The notes beneath the pieces are model-generated. The model was not told the origin of the DNA and ran no database searches. It was given only the letters and a program-made list of their open reading frames with translations. DNA of 64,000 nucleotides from Archegozetes longisetosus (taxonomy: Eukaryota > Arthropoda > Arachnida > Sarcoptiformes > Trhypochthoniidae). Shown here in pieces: positions 46,187 to 59,308 of the stretch. The stretch covers positions 15,634,220 through 15,698,219 of the forward strand of contig JAEMBT020000001.1 in NCBI GenBank assembly GCA_018873245.2. The letters run 5' to 3'. The translations under genes were made by a program, and so were the position numbers. Within the stretch, counting starts at the first letter, position 1, and each line of letters opens with the position of its first letter.

Positions 46187-46505
46187 TTTAAGCTCAAACT
46201 CGTAAGGGGGCTGTATAAAAATTGAATTGTGTTGAAAATGAAAACCACTTTTCAAGCAATAGTTAAAATTGTGATTTTTCCATCACAATTAGTCTGAGCT
46301 ACATTGAAGAAAAAATGTTAGAGCAAAATTCGACGATTGAAGCAATACAAAAGATATTTTGGTATTTTTCTCGATGCAATCAAATTTTATATTAATTGTA
46401 GTAAAAAAATCATCATTTTATCGATTATCTAAAAAAGATATTAACTTTTAATGTTTCGACATATTTCGATTCTTAGACGGCCCCTCGTGAGTTTGAACCT
46501 CAACT
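46187..46505. mobile_element. Inverted-repeat element with GAGGGGCCG-type ends
   Basis: About 319 bp. The left end (CTCAAACTCGTAAGGGGGCT) and the complement of the right end (TTCAAACTCACGAGGGGCCG) pair over roughly 45 bases with mismatches. Interior AT-rich, no long frame. Such ends occur in mariner-like elements, but the target duplication is unclear (TA or TTAA possible), so the superfamily is left open. Confidence 0.55.
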
Positions 46506-49500
46506 TAATATTTAAAAAAAAACTCTCATATTCGTGTTGGCTTTCGAAATACAATATATCTAGGGATAGTACTCTTCGGTTTTAGGAAAAAGTAAAAATC
46601 GACAGTATTTTTCGGTTTATAGTCAAGCAATACAAAGTTTATGTTTTAAGAGCAAAAAATTTAGTGAAAATAAAGTAGTTGTTCTAGTAATCGTCAAAAA
46701 GTCCTTCTGTACCCTCATTGAAGTATAAATGCAGTATATTTTTAGTGAATTAACATCCATACGGGTTCTTCGATTGGTCATTAGTATCATGAAATTTGTT
46801 GAAAGACCTTTCGGCTACTCAAAGACCTGTTATAAACTTTTTACAAACTGACCTCTATTACTGTTTTGGTTTTTTCAGTTTAAATCGGAAGATCAGCCCC
46901 TTTTTCGTTGGTTATTATCCAACGAATTTCAGTATTAAACCGAAAAATATATCTGATTATCTATTGAGGAGAATTCTTTAATCAAAATCGGACCATATTC
47001 TTTTATCTTGACTGCAAAACAGATTATTTTGTCCGCAAACATTGATTCAATTTGATAATAAAACATGTTTAATAGTTAGAATGCATAAAACTTGAATTCC
47101 TTATAAGAGGCTTATTTTTTGAAAACTTTGTTTAAAATTCAATTGAGAGTTAGTGCACGAGTAGAATGTTTTGAAGAGAACATAAATAAAATTTGTAAGA
47201 AAAACATTTTCTTGTGTGGACTCTTACTTTCCGTTGTTGTGAATATGAAAGTGATAGTAAAAAGTGTTTCGATCGATAGAAAATACATCATTTTCACTGT
47301 ATAGCATATACTTCTAGCTTGAAATTATAGCACATCAAACATAAGAAACAAGTTATATATTACTACAATCTAATACAGTTAATGATGACTGATTTCAATT
47401 CATCATATACTCCTTTTGTCGAATGTGTCCAATAAAACAGTGCTAATATGTTGCTCTTTAAGATTATTAATTATTCAGAATATATTTATAAAATCAATTA
47501 TTAAATACAATTCTGATCAATTTACAAGCATTTCATTTTAGCTTATATTTTTGTTGACATTTAGCTCTTTTTAATGTTTATATTTTAAATCAGTTTCGGG
47601 TCAACTTTTTTGCTAAACCTTAACACCGAAAAGAGTGAGTCGTATAAAAAGAAAAACATTTTTCATTTCTCAGTTCTTCTTTATAGACATTCTTATAATT
47701 TGGGTTGGAGTCTAAACCGGTCACTGGTTTTAGATGTTATAAATAAATTTTCAGAATAAACTTAGCTACGGTGGTGATTTTTTACAATCAATTAAATTGG
47801 ATCCTTTCAAACTATTCAAATCCATTATTAGATTTTTTCAATCTCGAACATAGTGCTAGTGCTGCAAAAATCAATTCTTTATTATTCCACCAAAACAATT
47901 GCCATATCTACTTAATTCCTAAAATTTGTTTATCCTCTCAGTTGTTTGTGAATATTACAGTTATTGTTTGACTATTTGCTATTCGTCATATAATAAATAT
48001 CTAGAAACGCTTCATATATTTTCCGATATAATGCTAGTGAAAAGTGCACAAAACAAACATATTAGATCATCAAAAAATAATCAAATAATATTGAAATTTT
48101 CTCTGATTCTGCAAAATTCAGATTGAATATCTTAAATATTTAGGCAGAAAACAATTGATAGCCATAAAAGCAATTTTAAAAACGTTATAATTTATTGAAA
48201 ATTTCCTATTATACCTGATACAAGCAATTTTATTGCAACACGTTATTTCCTCTCAGATAAGCATTTGATTAGATTATTATTATTGAATGCTATCTAGTAT
48301 TGTAAAAGCTGAACATACTTCAGTTTCGATGATAACTAAGAAGCAAAAGTTTTAGCTTAAACTGTAGAACATGTTCAAAACACGGGCAAAATGAAATGAG
48401 TTTTGTTTTTGAAAAGCACATAAAAGCTCTTCACATACTTTCAAATTTCATTATTTTCAAATCGAATAGAGTTGAGTGATATTTCAATGACACAGTCTTA
48501 CATTGTTTTTAAGGGACTGCTTCAACAGTCGAAGTTTCGTCTAAGATCAAGTTCATCTCTGAAGACTTGAAACTACAAAGTTTGAGCCTATATTTAAGAT
48601 TTAAGTCTTATGGTATGAATATTTGTTTGGGTAGTGATAATAACTACTTGTTTGACGATATCGTCTTTAGACTTCCGTCTGTAATGTAATTTGAATAAGA
48701 TATAGGGGTTTGTAGCACCAACTCGAGGAGCATATATAAATAATTGCTACCAATTTGATCGTAACCAAAGATAAACTAATAAATAATTTGCAGCTATTAT
48801 TTATTTGCATTTTATGTCTAATGAAGAGAAGGTGATAAATATTTGAGTAGATTTTATTCTACTATAAATATTTGATAAGTTGTAGACTGAAAAGTGTGTT
48901 GAAGTCGGCCTACAAAACAAATTGGTTTAAATGCAATTAATTCAATGAAATCTAATATATTGGCGGTTTTAGTTTAAGAGTTAGATTAAATTTTTCATAA
49001 GATGCATATTTGGGATAAAAATTCGAAAAATTCTATTAAAAATTCAATTTAAAAGTAATAATAAGTAAGAATAGTAAGAATATGAGGTAAGAGAATGTAA
49101 TATATATAGTGTTGGCATCTTTTGTTACAATTGAATTCGAAGCGCATCTCTTATGCCGGCAATAGTTGAATAAGTAAAACACTATCACAGAAAAACTGAA
49201 TCTTCAGTTACGGTAGGAATCATTCATGCGATACTTGAAGATAGAGATAGAGAAGAATATATTTTAGCTGTAGTTTAGCGGAAAAAGAAATGGCTTCGCA
49301 AAGAGGCTACAAAAATGTTCGCTTCAATGATTCTCAGACGAACTATTTGGAAGAATTTCCAATAGTCTACAAGTGACACTAAGATATCATTGACATGTTG
49401 TGATCATTATATTGGTTTGGATTCTTATTACCATTTGTTAGGAAATGGTTCGGGTAATAAGACTCCAATCAATTAAATAGTATTATTAATTTTTGCCATT

Positions 49501-50578
49501 TGTTTCCGCTTCGATTACTCAAACATTTCCCAAACAAGTAGTTCTGAAATGAGCTCTTTCTCTATTTATTTTACTTCTTTCTCACATAACACTTGAGCTA
49601 ATCTTCTCAATAATATAGAGTTATATATTGAGCTGAAAAACTTTTTATATATCAACTTCTTTTATATCAATTTCTTTATCGTTTCAGTTTTTAATTTGAT
49701 TTCTTAAGCCATCATTCTTATAAAAATTCTGAAAATTCTTATAAGAATCCTGAAAATTCTTTCCAAATTATCAACTCATTATTTAGATTTTTCTTAATAT
49801 GATTATGATTGGAAAAATTCATGAAATTTAGACAATTTTAATGTTAAACAAATTCTGTCGCAATCTGTATACCATCGCAGCTGAAGATTAATTATAACTT
49901 TGATGTCAAATCTTATCAATATGTCGTTAGGCTTGAGATTTCTTCTATAGTTCAGTACAAGTAGGTTGACAGAAGAGCTTATCATTGTTTGTGATTCAAA
50001 ATTGATCTATTGCTACGATTTCATACTTTCGAATCATGAAATTCCACTTAATTTCACTTTTCACAAGTCATAAACAACTGAATATTTTATTGAACAGGAA
50101 TCGCACCAAACAGATTCGACAAACTAAACTTTACAGACTGTCAATTGTCAATTTGAAAATTCGCAAAGTCATCTGGAAAAGAACGCTTCGAGGGTAACCC
50201 TTATTAGGATAACATCATTGCGTAAGTATTCCGTCACTTTGGTCTCAAGTCATTTATTGGAAATGATTATTTATGTTTAATGACCAAACTGGAAAGAAAG
50301 CTTGAAAATCAGTTGGTTCAAGAATCGATTCTTGATATTTCATATCAATAATTTGGATATAGTAACTTTTCAGAAGCAAAAATTGATTTAGGTTAGGTTG
50401 GGTTAGATATAAAATCTATAAATAAAAAAGTAAATGTGCACTTTATATATTTCATAAAGAGAAAGGTTTCGCATTTCCTGAATTAAGAATAGCAAACAAA
50501 GTAAAAGTAAACAGACTTGATAACTATTCTCCTTAAAAATAAGAGAGAATGTCAAAGTTTTGTGTAAGATGTCATGTA

Positions 50579-50807
50579 TACTCTAAGGCTTAACAATCGC
50601 TGATAGCAACCAGAAGGATGTGTTGTCATAAGATGATTTCCATCAGATCATAGAATATCGGTTATTAAGAAATTTATTTCATATGTGCCATAGTAATAAA
50701 AGCAGATTGAAAATCAAATCTGGCAACAAATTGATGCGCATGATAGCCAGGCTGACATGGCAACGATATTTAATCGTTGTTATCGCGGATCATTAAGTTC
50801 TGAAGTG
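50579..50807 (+). mobile_element. Family A inverted-repeat element, copy 5
   Basis: 229 bp flanked by TA (50577-50578, 50808-50809). CTTAACAATCGCTGATAGCA at the left pairs with TTATCGCGGATCATTAAG at the right. The interior carries CCATCAGATCATAGAATA and GCCAGGCTGACATGGCAAC. Non-coding. Confidence 0.88.
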
Positions 50808-52103
50808 TATTTACAAGAGTGTTGGTGCATTCTTAATAAGGATAAAATAGATTGACAACTTTTTGTATTGTTAACGTTTCAAAACAAAGGTTCTTTAGGT
50901 CGAGCTTTTCTATGCCTTAAAGAAAATAAGTATTTCTTATAAAAACTGATCCTATCATTAATTACACGAAAAGAGATTATGAAAATGATTCGTAACAATA
51001 CAGCTGATAGGAGTATTGCAAAAAGTTTAGGCAAGCATTAGCTCCATACAGAATATGGGGAATCATTTAATAAAAAACGTAAATTACGACAAATATTAAT
51101 ATTAATGATAGGCATAGCTTAATGGAATGCAATGTAATTCAATTAGTTTGACTTGTGATCAATGCATTGTGCCTATTCTTCAGACTGAGCCATTTCATTA
51201 TTTAATGCACCTCTTATTAGGAGTGATTGCTAATGGGTTTTCGCTTGAAATTTTTGCAACTCTTACTAATCAATTTTCATGGATTAATTGATCACTTAAA
51301 TTGAGTGATAGCTTCAATTGAAACAAGTTTGCTCTGAGACAACTAATTTATTCAGAATTAATTTATTACATCAATTATCTTTAATGTCGATTAGAAAGGA
51401 AACATCGTTTCAAACATCAGATCAATTTCATTCCTTTAACTTACAACTGACTGATTATTTACTTTGTTATCACGACCGGAAACAAAGTTTCATATTCTCC
51501 TCTTTTCCTATAGATATTTGGGCTCATTCGTGATTTTCGTATTCTAACTCTATTGAAAAACAGACTCAATAATACCTAATCAAAAAATTATGTTAAACTG
51601 GAACAAAAACATTCTTTATATAAGTTTCGAATGCAGTATCAAAAGTGAACGACACACGATATGAATAAAACAATGCTCGAAACATAATACTCTTCTCTTA
51701 AGACAATCATTTTGCTAACAGTAATGAATAGCGAAAATACAACAAAAGAGGAGAGGACTGAATAACACAATAAATCAATAGAAAGCATTAAGAGAGTAAT
51801 AAAATGAACAAAAACAGGAGACTTAAGCAGAAAATAGTAAAGACCAAACTCAGCATAAACTCAAACAATCAAAATCTTTATAAACATTCTAACCTTCTTA
51901 TTCTTCATTCAAATTATTTTCGCTCAAAAATCTATTCAATTAAAAATTTTGATCTGAAGAGATAGTAAAATATCTCTTCAGTCAGAAATTAGCTCAACTT
52001 TTTATTGCCACAAATAGCAAAGTGAAAAGTTTGAGAGAATTGAAATTGAAAAATTTTTAACTAAGTAGAGAAGAAAACAGGAAGAAAGTGAATAGGCTAA
52101 AGC

Positions 52104-52197
52104 GTGTGTTTACGGTAAAAGAGTACGTGTTCTTACGGTTAGAAAGTATGTGTTTTTACGGTGAGAAAGTATGTGTTTTTACGGTTAGAAAGTATGT
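52104..52197. repeat. 23-bp tandem repeat, 4 copies
   Basis: TACGGT recurs exactly every 23 bases (52111, 52134, 52157, 52180); the last two full units, with TTAGAAAGTATGTGTTTT as spacer, differ by one base. Confidence 0.85.
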
Positions 52198-52497
52198 CCT
52201 AAATGGCAAAAATCTCAAGTGAATGCTTTAGCAGCAATTATTTAGAGGAGAAAAGGAGGACTACGTGCCAAATCTCTTAACTGTTACTTTTATCCACGCA
52301 TTCAATTTTCTTATAATGTGTCTTTCGAGCTTAGTGTCCAACACCAGCACATACAACACTAAATCGAATAGAGAATAGTCTAAATGCAATTTCAGTTTAG
52401 AGTTAATAATGACTTCATCGCAGCCGCGCGTTTCGACTTTATTCCACATCTTAACGAGAAGTTAATGAACTTTTTTTCTTCCTCTTTTGTTCACTCG

Positions 52498-52515
52498 TCT
52501 CTCTCTCTCTCTGTC

Positions 52516-52554
<39 letters not shown>

Positions 52555-52581
52555 GTCTCTCTCTGTCTCTGTCTCTCTCTG

Positions 52582-52624
<43 letters not shown>
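52498..52624. repeat. Compound CT/CTGT microsatellite
   Basis: About 127 bases of CT with interspersed GTCT words, the largest simple repeat in the window. The open frames across it are serine/leucine low-complexity artefacts. Confidence 0.95.
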
Positions 52625-52627
<3 letters not shown>

Positions 52628-54137
52628 CTCCTCTACTCTACTCTTTTTTTCTACTCTTGTTTACGCTCTAACACAAGTTTTATGCCTTTCACTGACATTA
52701 AATGATGTTTGATTTGAAGCAAAAACATTGATTTCAATGCTATTGCGAGTGAATGCGTGCTATGTCTAAGAAATGAAGCAATTGAAAAATCTAACACTTG
52801 AGAATTTAGTAATAAATGGGCTGAAGGTAGTACTGATCTGACTCTTTACTTATGCTATGCTAAACTTTTTGCAGACTTTCTAAAGGTTTTTATTTATCAA
52901 GCTTTCCGGAGATCTTAGATAGGAATGAAGTTTGCAAACTTTTTAGACCTTTAATGCATTTGATGTAAGCTTGAATTTGCGAAATAACACATTTATTATA
53001 TTTGAAAAGAAGATACATCCAAATCTCAGAAGAAAAGATTCATTTTTTATCTTTTATTTTATAGTCAGATAATTATCATTTCTCAAAATGATACTGTTAT
53101 TTGTATGACAATTTTCTATTTATATTCATGTTTTCAATCTAAGTCTCTATCTCTAGTCTTATAACTTTTGTTTATGAATTCTTTCTTTTATTTGTAAATA
53201 GCTTACTCGAGTCATGTATTGAAATCTGATTCTTTTTATCTTTAATTTTTTTCTTATTTCCAAATATTTCATGCTTACAACATTTGACTAAACACTAATA
53301 TGAACTAACAAAGTATTGGTAGAAAATATGATATCTACGAATGATTTTTCAATGCAGTCCCATAGATACCAAATGAAGGGCACATTTAATAGGAAACAGC
53401 CAAATATTATGGCAACGAACCAGTGGCAGCTCCCATTTATTTTCTTTGCCAATTTGTTAGAGAAAAAGTCAATCATTCATATAATCAGTTGAAACGGTTC
53501 CTCATTTATTTGTTCATTTGGCTGCAAGGCTTCGAATACATCGAACGTTATATATGAACAGGATTTACTGTTAGGTATTTTACAATTTTGTTCTGCATTC
53601 TGTAGTTCGTATTCCTGTGTGTATTCATTCTTGTATTACAATTGAGCTAATTGCCTGTTGTATCCGATTTTTGTTACCAAACTTTAATTAAACCAATATA
53701 AAGACATTGCCAAGACTTGCACATGACTTAATCGCTATCGCAACTGAATATTTCATCCATTAAAAGTCCAAATCCGCAACTATTCCAGTCATTTGATGGT
53801 TCTTTGCTCTAACACTGACTCAGACTAAAGAAACAACTTATGAGCTGAAGCAATGAGCTAAGAAATATCTATTGAAGGTGAATGTTGCATAACATTGCCG
53901 TCATTGATATGACATAAAACATCATCTATCACTTGCAACTAGAAGCAAGAATGCTCTTCAACTGGAGTATAGCTTACAAATTGCGATCCAATATTAAAAT
54001 ATATATAATATTTAATTAATAGTTCATGAATATTTATCTTTATAAACTATCACATCTGTCTACGAATCGAGAGTGGTGTAAGTATTTTTAGAAGCAACAC
54101 TTCAGTCTATTCAAGACTATCATATTAAGAACTGCTC

Positions 54138-54279
54138 ATATAGTTATTGGGTTTGTTATTATTGATTTGAATGGTTAAGCCCCTACGCAATACAGATAAG
54201 TATGGAATATTTTATATAATGTTAAATCACATTGGGATTCAACCATTCAAATCAATAATAACAAACCCAATCACTATAT
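54138..54279. mobile_element. MITE with long, nearly perfect inverted repeats
   Basis: About 142 bp with arms of about 40 bases. A 31-base core, starting ATTGGGTTTGTTATTATTGA and ending ATTTGAATGGTT, is matched without error by its complement at 54240-54271. The spacer is about 50 bp. Outer words are TATAGTTATTGGG and CCCAATCACTATA, fitting TA target duplication. The near identity of the arms suggests a young insertion or selection on the hairpin. Confidence 0.75.
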
Positions 54280-57200
54280 CAGCCCTTTTTAACGTGATAA
54301 TCTTGAACAGATCGAAGCGCTCTTTCTAAAAAGTACTTACATTATTCCAGATTCCGCTAGCAGTTCAAATGACTTCGGAGTCAGTCTTTAAATTATAGCC
54401 CAGTCTCTGTTTTATTTTGTTTGCAATTGATGACTAAAAGCTATCTGATGAAAACTACAACTTATATGATTCAAAGAGCTTTTCATATCACTATTTGTAG
54501 AGGAGTTCAAAAGTATTTAATGCTTTTGATTCATTTCTTAAGAAGCATTTCTGTTTTTCAAATGATAACTAATCGAAGTGACTTTTGAGTAGCTAAAAGA
54601 AAGAAGTCTTTTATTTTATAGTGTATTCTATGTCAATTTCAGTTCTAAAATGATAATTAATTTACTAAATAAAGTCAAAATCAATTATAGCTGCTAAAAA
54701 GCTGTTTAAATTCATTTTTTGAAAATTTCCATAGTCTAAAGTTGAAAGAGAAATATTAAAACTTAGATAGATCACTAACCCTTTTTATCAAAAATGAAAT
54801 CTATGCTTAGCCCTAAGGAAACAAAACCTTATTCCTAACACTTCTAGATAAAATTGAAGCATTTGAAACTTGTGTTTAATTATAATTTAGAATATTTAAC
54901 GATATTAATTCTTTCTCACTTTCTGTTCGTATAATTGATAAGCTTTTAGGATAGATTATTTAAATTACACTTTTTATAATTTGACAGTATTTTCATATGT
55001 TCAAGCCAATCCTAGATTTGCCCTCCAAATAGCCATACTTAATCAAACATTTCTAAACCATCTCTTTATCAAATTCATATCTACTCCAAACTTGATATTC
55101 AATCACTAGAAAATAATTGAAAACATTGAGATTAACAAATAAGAGTTATTAATTGATTAATTAGTCAGAAGAACGAGAATACATTTTGGATTAACTATGA
55201 AGTTATTGCTTCAGTTCAAACTTCTGTCTTGTATTTAACAGTTATATCTATGCAAGTAGTTAAGCAACTCTTTAGTTATTATTTCAACTTTAAATAGTAG
55301 TCTTCGCAAAAACCTATTATCGTCTGTAAATATTTTTAAATATTGAGATTTTGCGCTCAATATTCTCAACACAAATGTATTAAAAACTTGATAAACATTT
55401 TGTCTGAAACTTCATTTTAAAAGCTATGCAAATAGCAAATAATGGAAACAGTGAACACATTTATCCGCTCAATCTTTACAACAATATTATATGAACAAGT
55501 TGAGTAAATTTAAAATGATTTTAATCTTTTTGGTGATAAAGTTTTCTTCCTTATGTTGACGGTAGTGAGCAGTTTGTTCTCTTCAAATATTGAGCATTCA
55601 TTTGAATATTGCGGCAAAGTGTCATTCAAGTAAATAATAAATAGTACAATAGCTATTCTTATATTTGTTTGAAATCTTATTTTTATGTCAAGATAGACTT
55701 TTATTAAAATTTCAAATATTCTTGTCAATTGTTAGACTATGGTTTGGTAACAGAAAGGCTTTTGAACCAAAATGCAAATCATATATGGATAGTAGTATGA
55801 AGAAACGGTATAACTCTAATTATTGGAGTTTTCAGCTTCTTATTCAAAAATATTATTTCAATTGACCGTAATAATCCGATAAAATCTCAATACACGTTAA
55901 TAATGTAAAATTAGTAGTTAACTAACTTTTGAAGCAGTAGTAATTGTTCTTGATTAGATTGAAGTAAACCTTGAATGCATTTTAGTCGATTGAATGCTTG
56001 TCCACATTCCGTTTCTCCACAGTGTTATTCATATGAATAAAGTTAAGATCACACTGAAAGTATAAAACAAATTAAAAATAGGTCTATAGTTTAAAGCATT
56101 AATCATTAAGTGACTCATGAAAAAGGGAAACTTAATCGAAATGTCACACAAGTGATTGCAGTGAAATTTATTTTCTTGGAATAAATTAAAGAGACACCAA
56201 AAATCTATAATCAATTTAATGTTGGGTTCAATTTGACATAATTTATAATCCATTGAATAGATGTCTCCCGAATTAATACAACATTTACAAGTAGTAAATC
56301 ATTGTAGAGTATTCTTCAGATTCGGCTATAATTAGATCTTGTATAATATAATATGCTTCTCTGGTAAAATAAATATTTTATCCCAATTATAATCAATACA
56401 AATCTCTAACAGTATAAACTCCATTATAACGTCGCCCAAACGCTCCAAATGTCTCTTGTTCAAATAATTACTAAAGCTATTTAGATTGAATCTTAAAAAT
56501 CAAAACTACCCTGCTGCAAAATCAAATGCTGGCTAAAAGTCTGACCTTTTCCTGAATGATCGTTTTTCTCATTATTATTTAGTATGATTTGCTATTCGGC
56601 TTTCGAGAATTTTCTCTCTAGTATCTCACACTAATTTGAGCAGAGGGTAGAATATAAATATAAAAATTAATGAGTATTAGTGTAAAAGTCATTCACTCAT
56701 AGCACTCATCCAAAGTGTTAGAATTTATGGCTTTTCATAGCTTGAGCTAATTGACAGTCGAATGCTTTGATGTTGAGTTCATATGAGAGCAAAGCCATGA
56801 CTTATTCTGAAGCAAAATGTAACTAAATTCTGGAAAATTAGATGAAAGAAAGCATTTTCTACTGACAATTGGGAAAAAATATGTTTTTATACTTTATTTA
56901 GAGTGATATTAGCAGAAATAAAAAAGGAAAAGTAGTTTTCATACATGTAAGTCTTAACTCTAAAATGCTATAACCGTTTCAAGTTATACTTATTTCTCTA
57001 ACAACTACATCAAATTGATTTAGTTATACTGACTTATCATAAGACATGTGAGCTACTCAACTCAACTTAGATCTTCTCCGAATTTTCAGTTAGGCTACAG
57101 TCGAATCTTATTTTCTTATTATGAGTCGATTTGAAATGAAATGCTTTCAAGATTTGTTTTCAAGATGAAAGCCTTGCGACAGTTCTCTCTTATTGAATTT

Positions 57201-57897
57201 GATTAATAATTGAATTTAGAGATCGATTTTTTAGGTGATTAAGACAATTTGCCATAAAAGTTAAAACGATTTTTTGTATGGATGAGAAGTGAAAAGGTTA
57301 ACAATAAATATCAATAATCTCAGTGAAAAGAAATCAATTTGAAAAATTATTTCGCTGGCAATCAATATATTTTTATTGTCCATTATTTTTATGATTCTCT
57401 ATTGTTTTTATTAGCAATAAAAATACATTTAATAACTTGAAATAAAAATAATCTCATTAAAATTTTTGAAGAGACAATTAGTTTGAAAATATAAAATTGT
57501 CCATCATTATCTTTAAGCACACCAAAGGTCATAGCAAACAATAAAAACTTTGACGAATTAAATCAAAAGATATACTGAGCTATAAATCAAGCAAGGAAGA
57601 AAACAATGCTTTTTGAAATGAGAACAGTTTTGGGGAGATGTTAGTCAAGTATTGAAAAATTCAATTTGAGAGTAGACTCATATATTATAGAACCAACGCA
57701 AAGTTAGATATGCGCTGAATATTTCACATTAAGTCTTATGAGTTGAGAGACGTTATTAAGAGAGGAATAAAACTCATACATAACTATATAATTTTTTATT
57801 TCCTAAAATAACATAAATATTTTTATTTAATAAGGTGACTTAAATTTGATTTAATCCTCTTAAATATGGAAAATATTGTGAGCAATTATAGACTTGT

Positions 57898-57982
57898 ATC
57901 TGAATTGAGATGTTATCTGAGTTGAGATACTATCTGAATTGAAATATAATCTCGATTCAAATATTATCTGGTTTGCAATGTT
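57898..57982. repeat. 17-bp tandem repeat, 5 copies
   Basis: Units such as ATCTGAATTGAGATGTT and ATCTGAGTTGAGATACT repeat head to tail with growing divergence to the right. Confidence 0.8.
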
Positions 57983-58383
57983 ATGAAAATACAAGATTTA
58001 TTGACTTATTATGAAAAGCAAAGCTATTTGAGTGATGAAACAAATTTGCGAACCAATGATTTATTGGGATGAGATTTACAGTTATCCGAGAAATTATAAT
58101 AAATTCTTAGGCTTTAGAACAACTTAAACTGATTTCCATAATATTATAACTTTATTGAGGAAGAAATCCATTTGTAAAATATTACACTCAATAGATCTTT
58201 ATTACATCAGACCTGTCATGTTAGACCATAACCGATTTAAACTTATTATAAACTTTGTATCTGTTCACAACTTGGCTTCAAATCAATGAAGACTGAATAG
58301 CGATTAATCACAATTATATCATAGCATAAATAGAAGATTGCTTAGTATCTGATTTTAGTTAAGTTACTTTGCTATTGACTGAT

Positions 58384-58445
58384 AGAATCAGCAGAATCGA
58401 CAGAACCTACAGAATCGACAGAACCTAGAGAACCGACAGAATCAA
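58384..58445. repeat. 18-bp AGAATCGACAGAACCTAC tandem repeat
   Basis: About three and a half copies of an 18-bp unit that is itself a duplicated nine-base word (AGAATCGAC/AGAACCTAC). A similar short array, CAGAATCGC/CAGAATCAC, lies at 29276-29310. Confidence 0.8.
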
Positions 58446-59215
58446 ATGAACATTTATTCTTAATTGTATTTGAGGATCTTTTGTCTAGTACTTGAGAGAA
58501 TAAAATAAGACTTTACTAAAACACTCTTAGTGGTAGACTTGGGTCGACACTAGATTTAAAGCTTGTAGTCAAGCAAATAGAAAGAAAGGTAAAGTTGTAT
58601 AAGTGCTCAACTAATTCCTATAATCATTTCTGCATTTGTAGATCATGTCATACAAGGATCGGTTGTATGGCATCAATATCTATATATTTTCCTATTGATT
58701 GCCAGCTCAATAAACCCATTTTGTAAAACCATTATTGAGGCCAACTTCTACAGATAAAAACGAAAATAATAAGCTTTCAGTTAAGTCAAAATATACTATC
58801 AGATAAAACGAGTTCATGTTTATCTGTTAAATAAGATTAACTACATTTTAGGACTGTTTGTCATTTCGTTTGTTAAACTGTTCTTTTGTTTGTTCAGTTG
58901 TTTAATTCTAGAAAACACTTAATCATTACAATTAAAGCATTGATCAGCATTTCAACTATAAGTGCACTGGATAACAGTTTTATTTGTTGTGTTTCTAACA
59001 AATTATTCATTTTTTCATAAGACTGTATTTAGTTTTATAACAGAATATTGCAAATTAGGTTCAATGAGTTGAGCGCTCATTATATATTAGCTTATCTTAA
59101 CTCAAACCTGAGCATAATTTCCAATAATTGCTTGTTTTAATACCAAAAGTGATTTTCAAACTTATTATAATCGGCTTAAAAATAGTTAAGTTTAGTGCTG
59201 TTCAATTGAAATTAA

Positions 59216-59221
59216 TTTATT
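59216..59221 (-). terminator. Candidate poly(A) signal for the 226-aa gene
   Basis: AATAAA on the minus strand 88 bases past the stop codon, a normal distance for a short 3' UTR. Confidence 0.4.
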
Positions 59222-59308
59222 ATTTACTAGAATTAAAATTACTTAAAAACAGTTTTGAATAGAGTCTAAGTCTTAAGTTTGAACAAAAGCTAAAGAATAA
59301 CCAAAATC

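Larger units (their letters stand above)
38780..59215. other. Long gene-poor region upstream of neuroligin
   Basis: About 20 kb where no frame resembles a known protein. It presumably includes the neuroligin promoter and any non-coding first exons. Recognised contents are the elements at 39.2, 44.4, 46.2, 50.6 and 54.1 kb, the 39-bp duplication at 40.2 kb, the 23-bp array at 52.1 kb, the CT repeat at 52.5 kb and the arrays at 57.9 and 58.4 kb. The remaining stretches (41-44, 47-50, 55-57.5 kb) show only AT-rich DNA to my reading. Confidence 0.5.

Noticed and set aside
46796-46981. 61-codon frame near inverted TTTTTCGGTTTA words (46614-46953)
   Set aside because: The inverted words are only about 14 bases and the frame has no recognisable motif; not enough to call an element or gene.
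52384-52705. Serine/leucine-rich proteins over the CT repeat
   Set aside because: Open frames through a CT microsatellite have no stops by composition; the same holds for 23614-23895.
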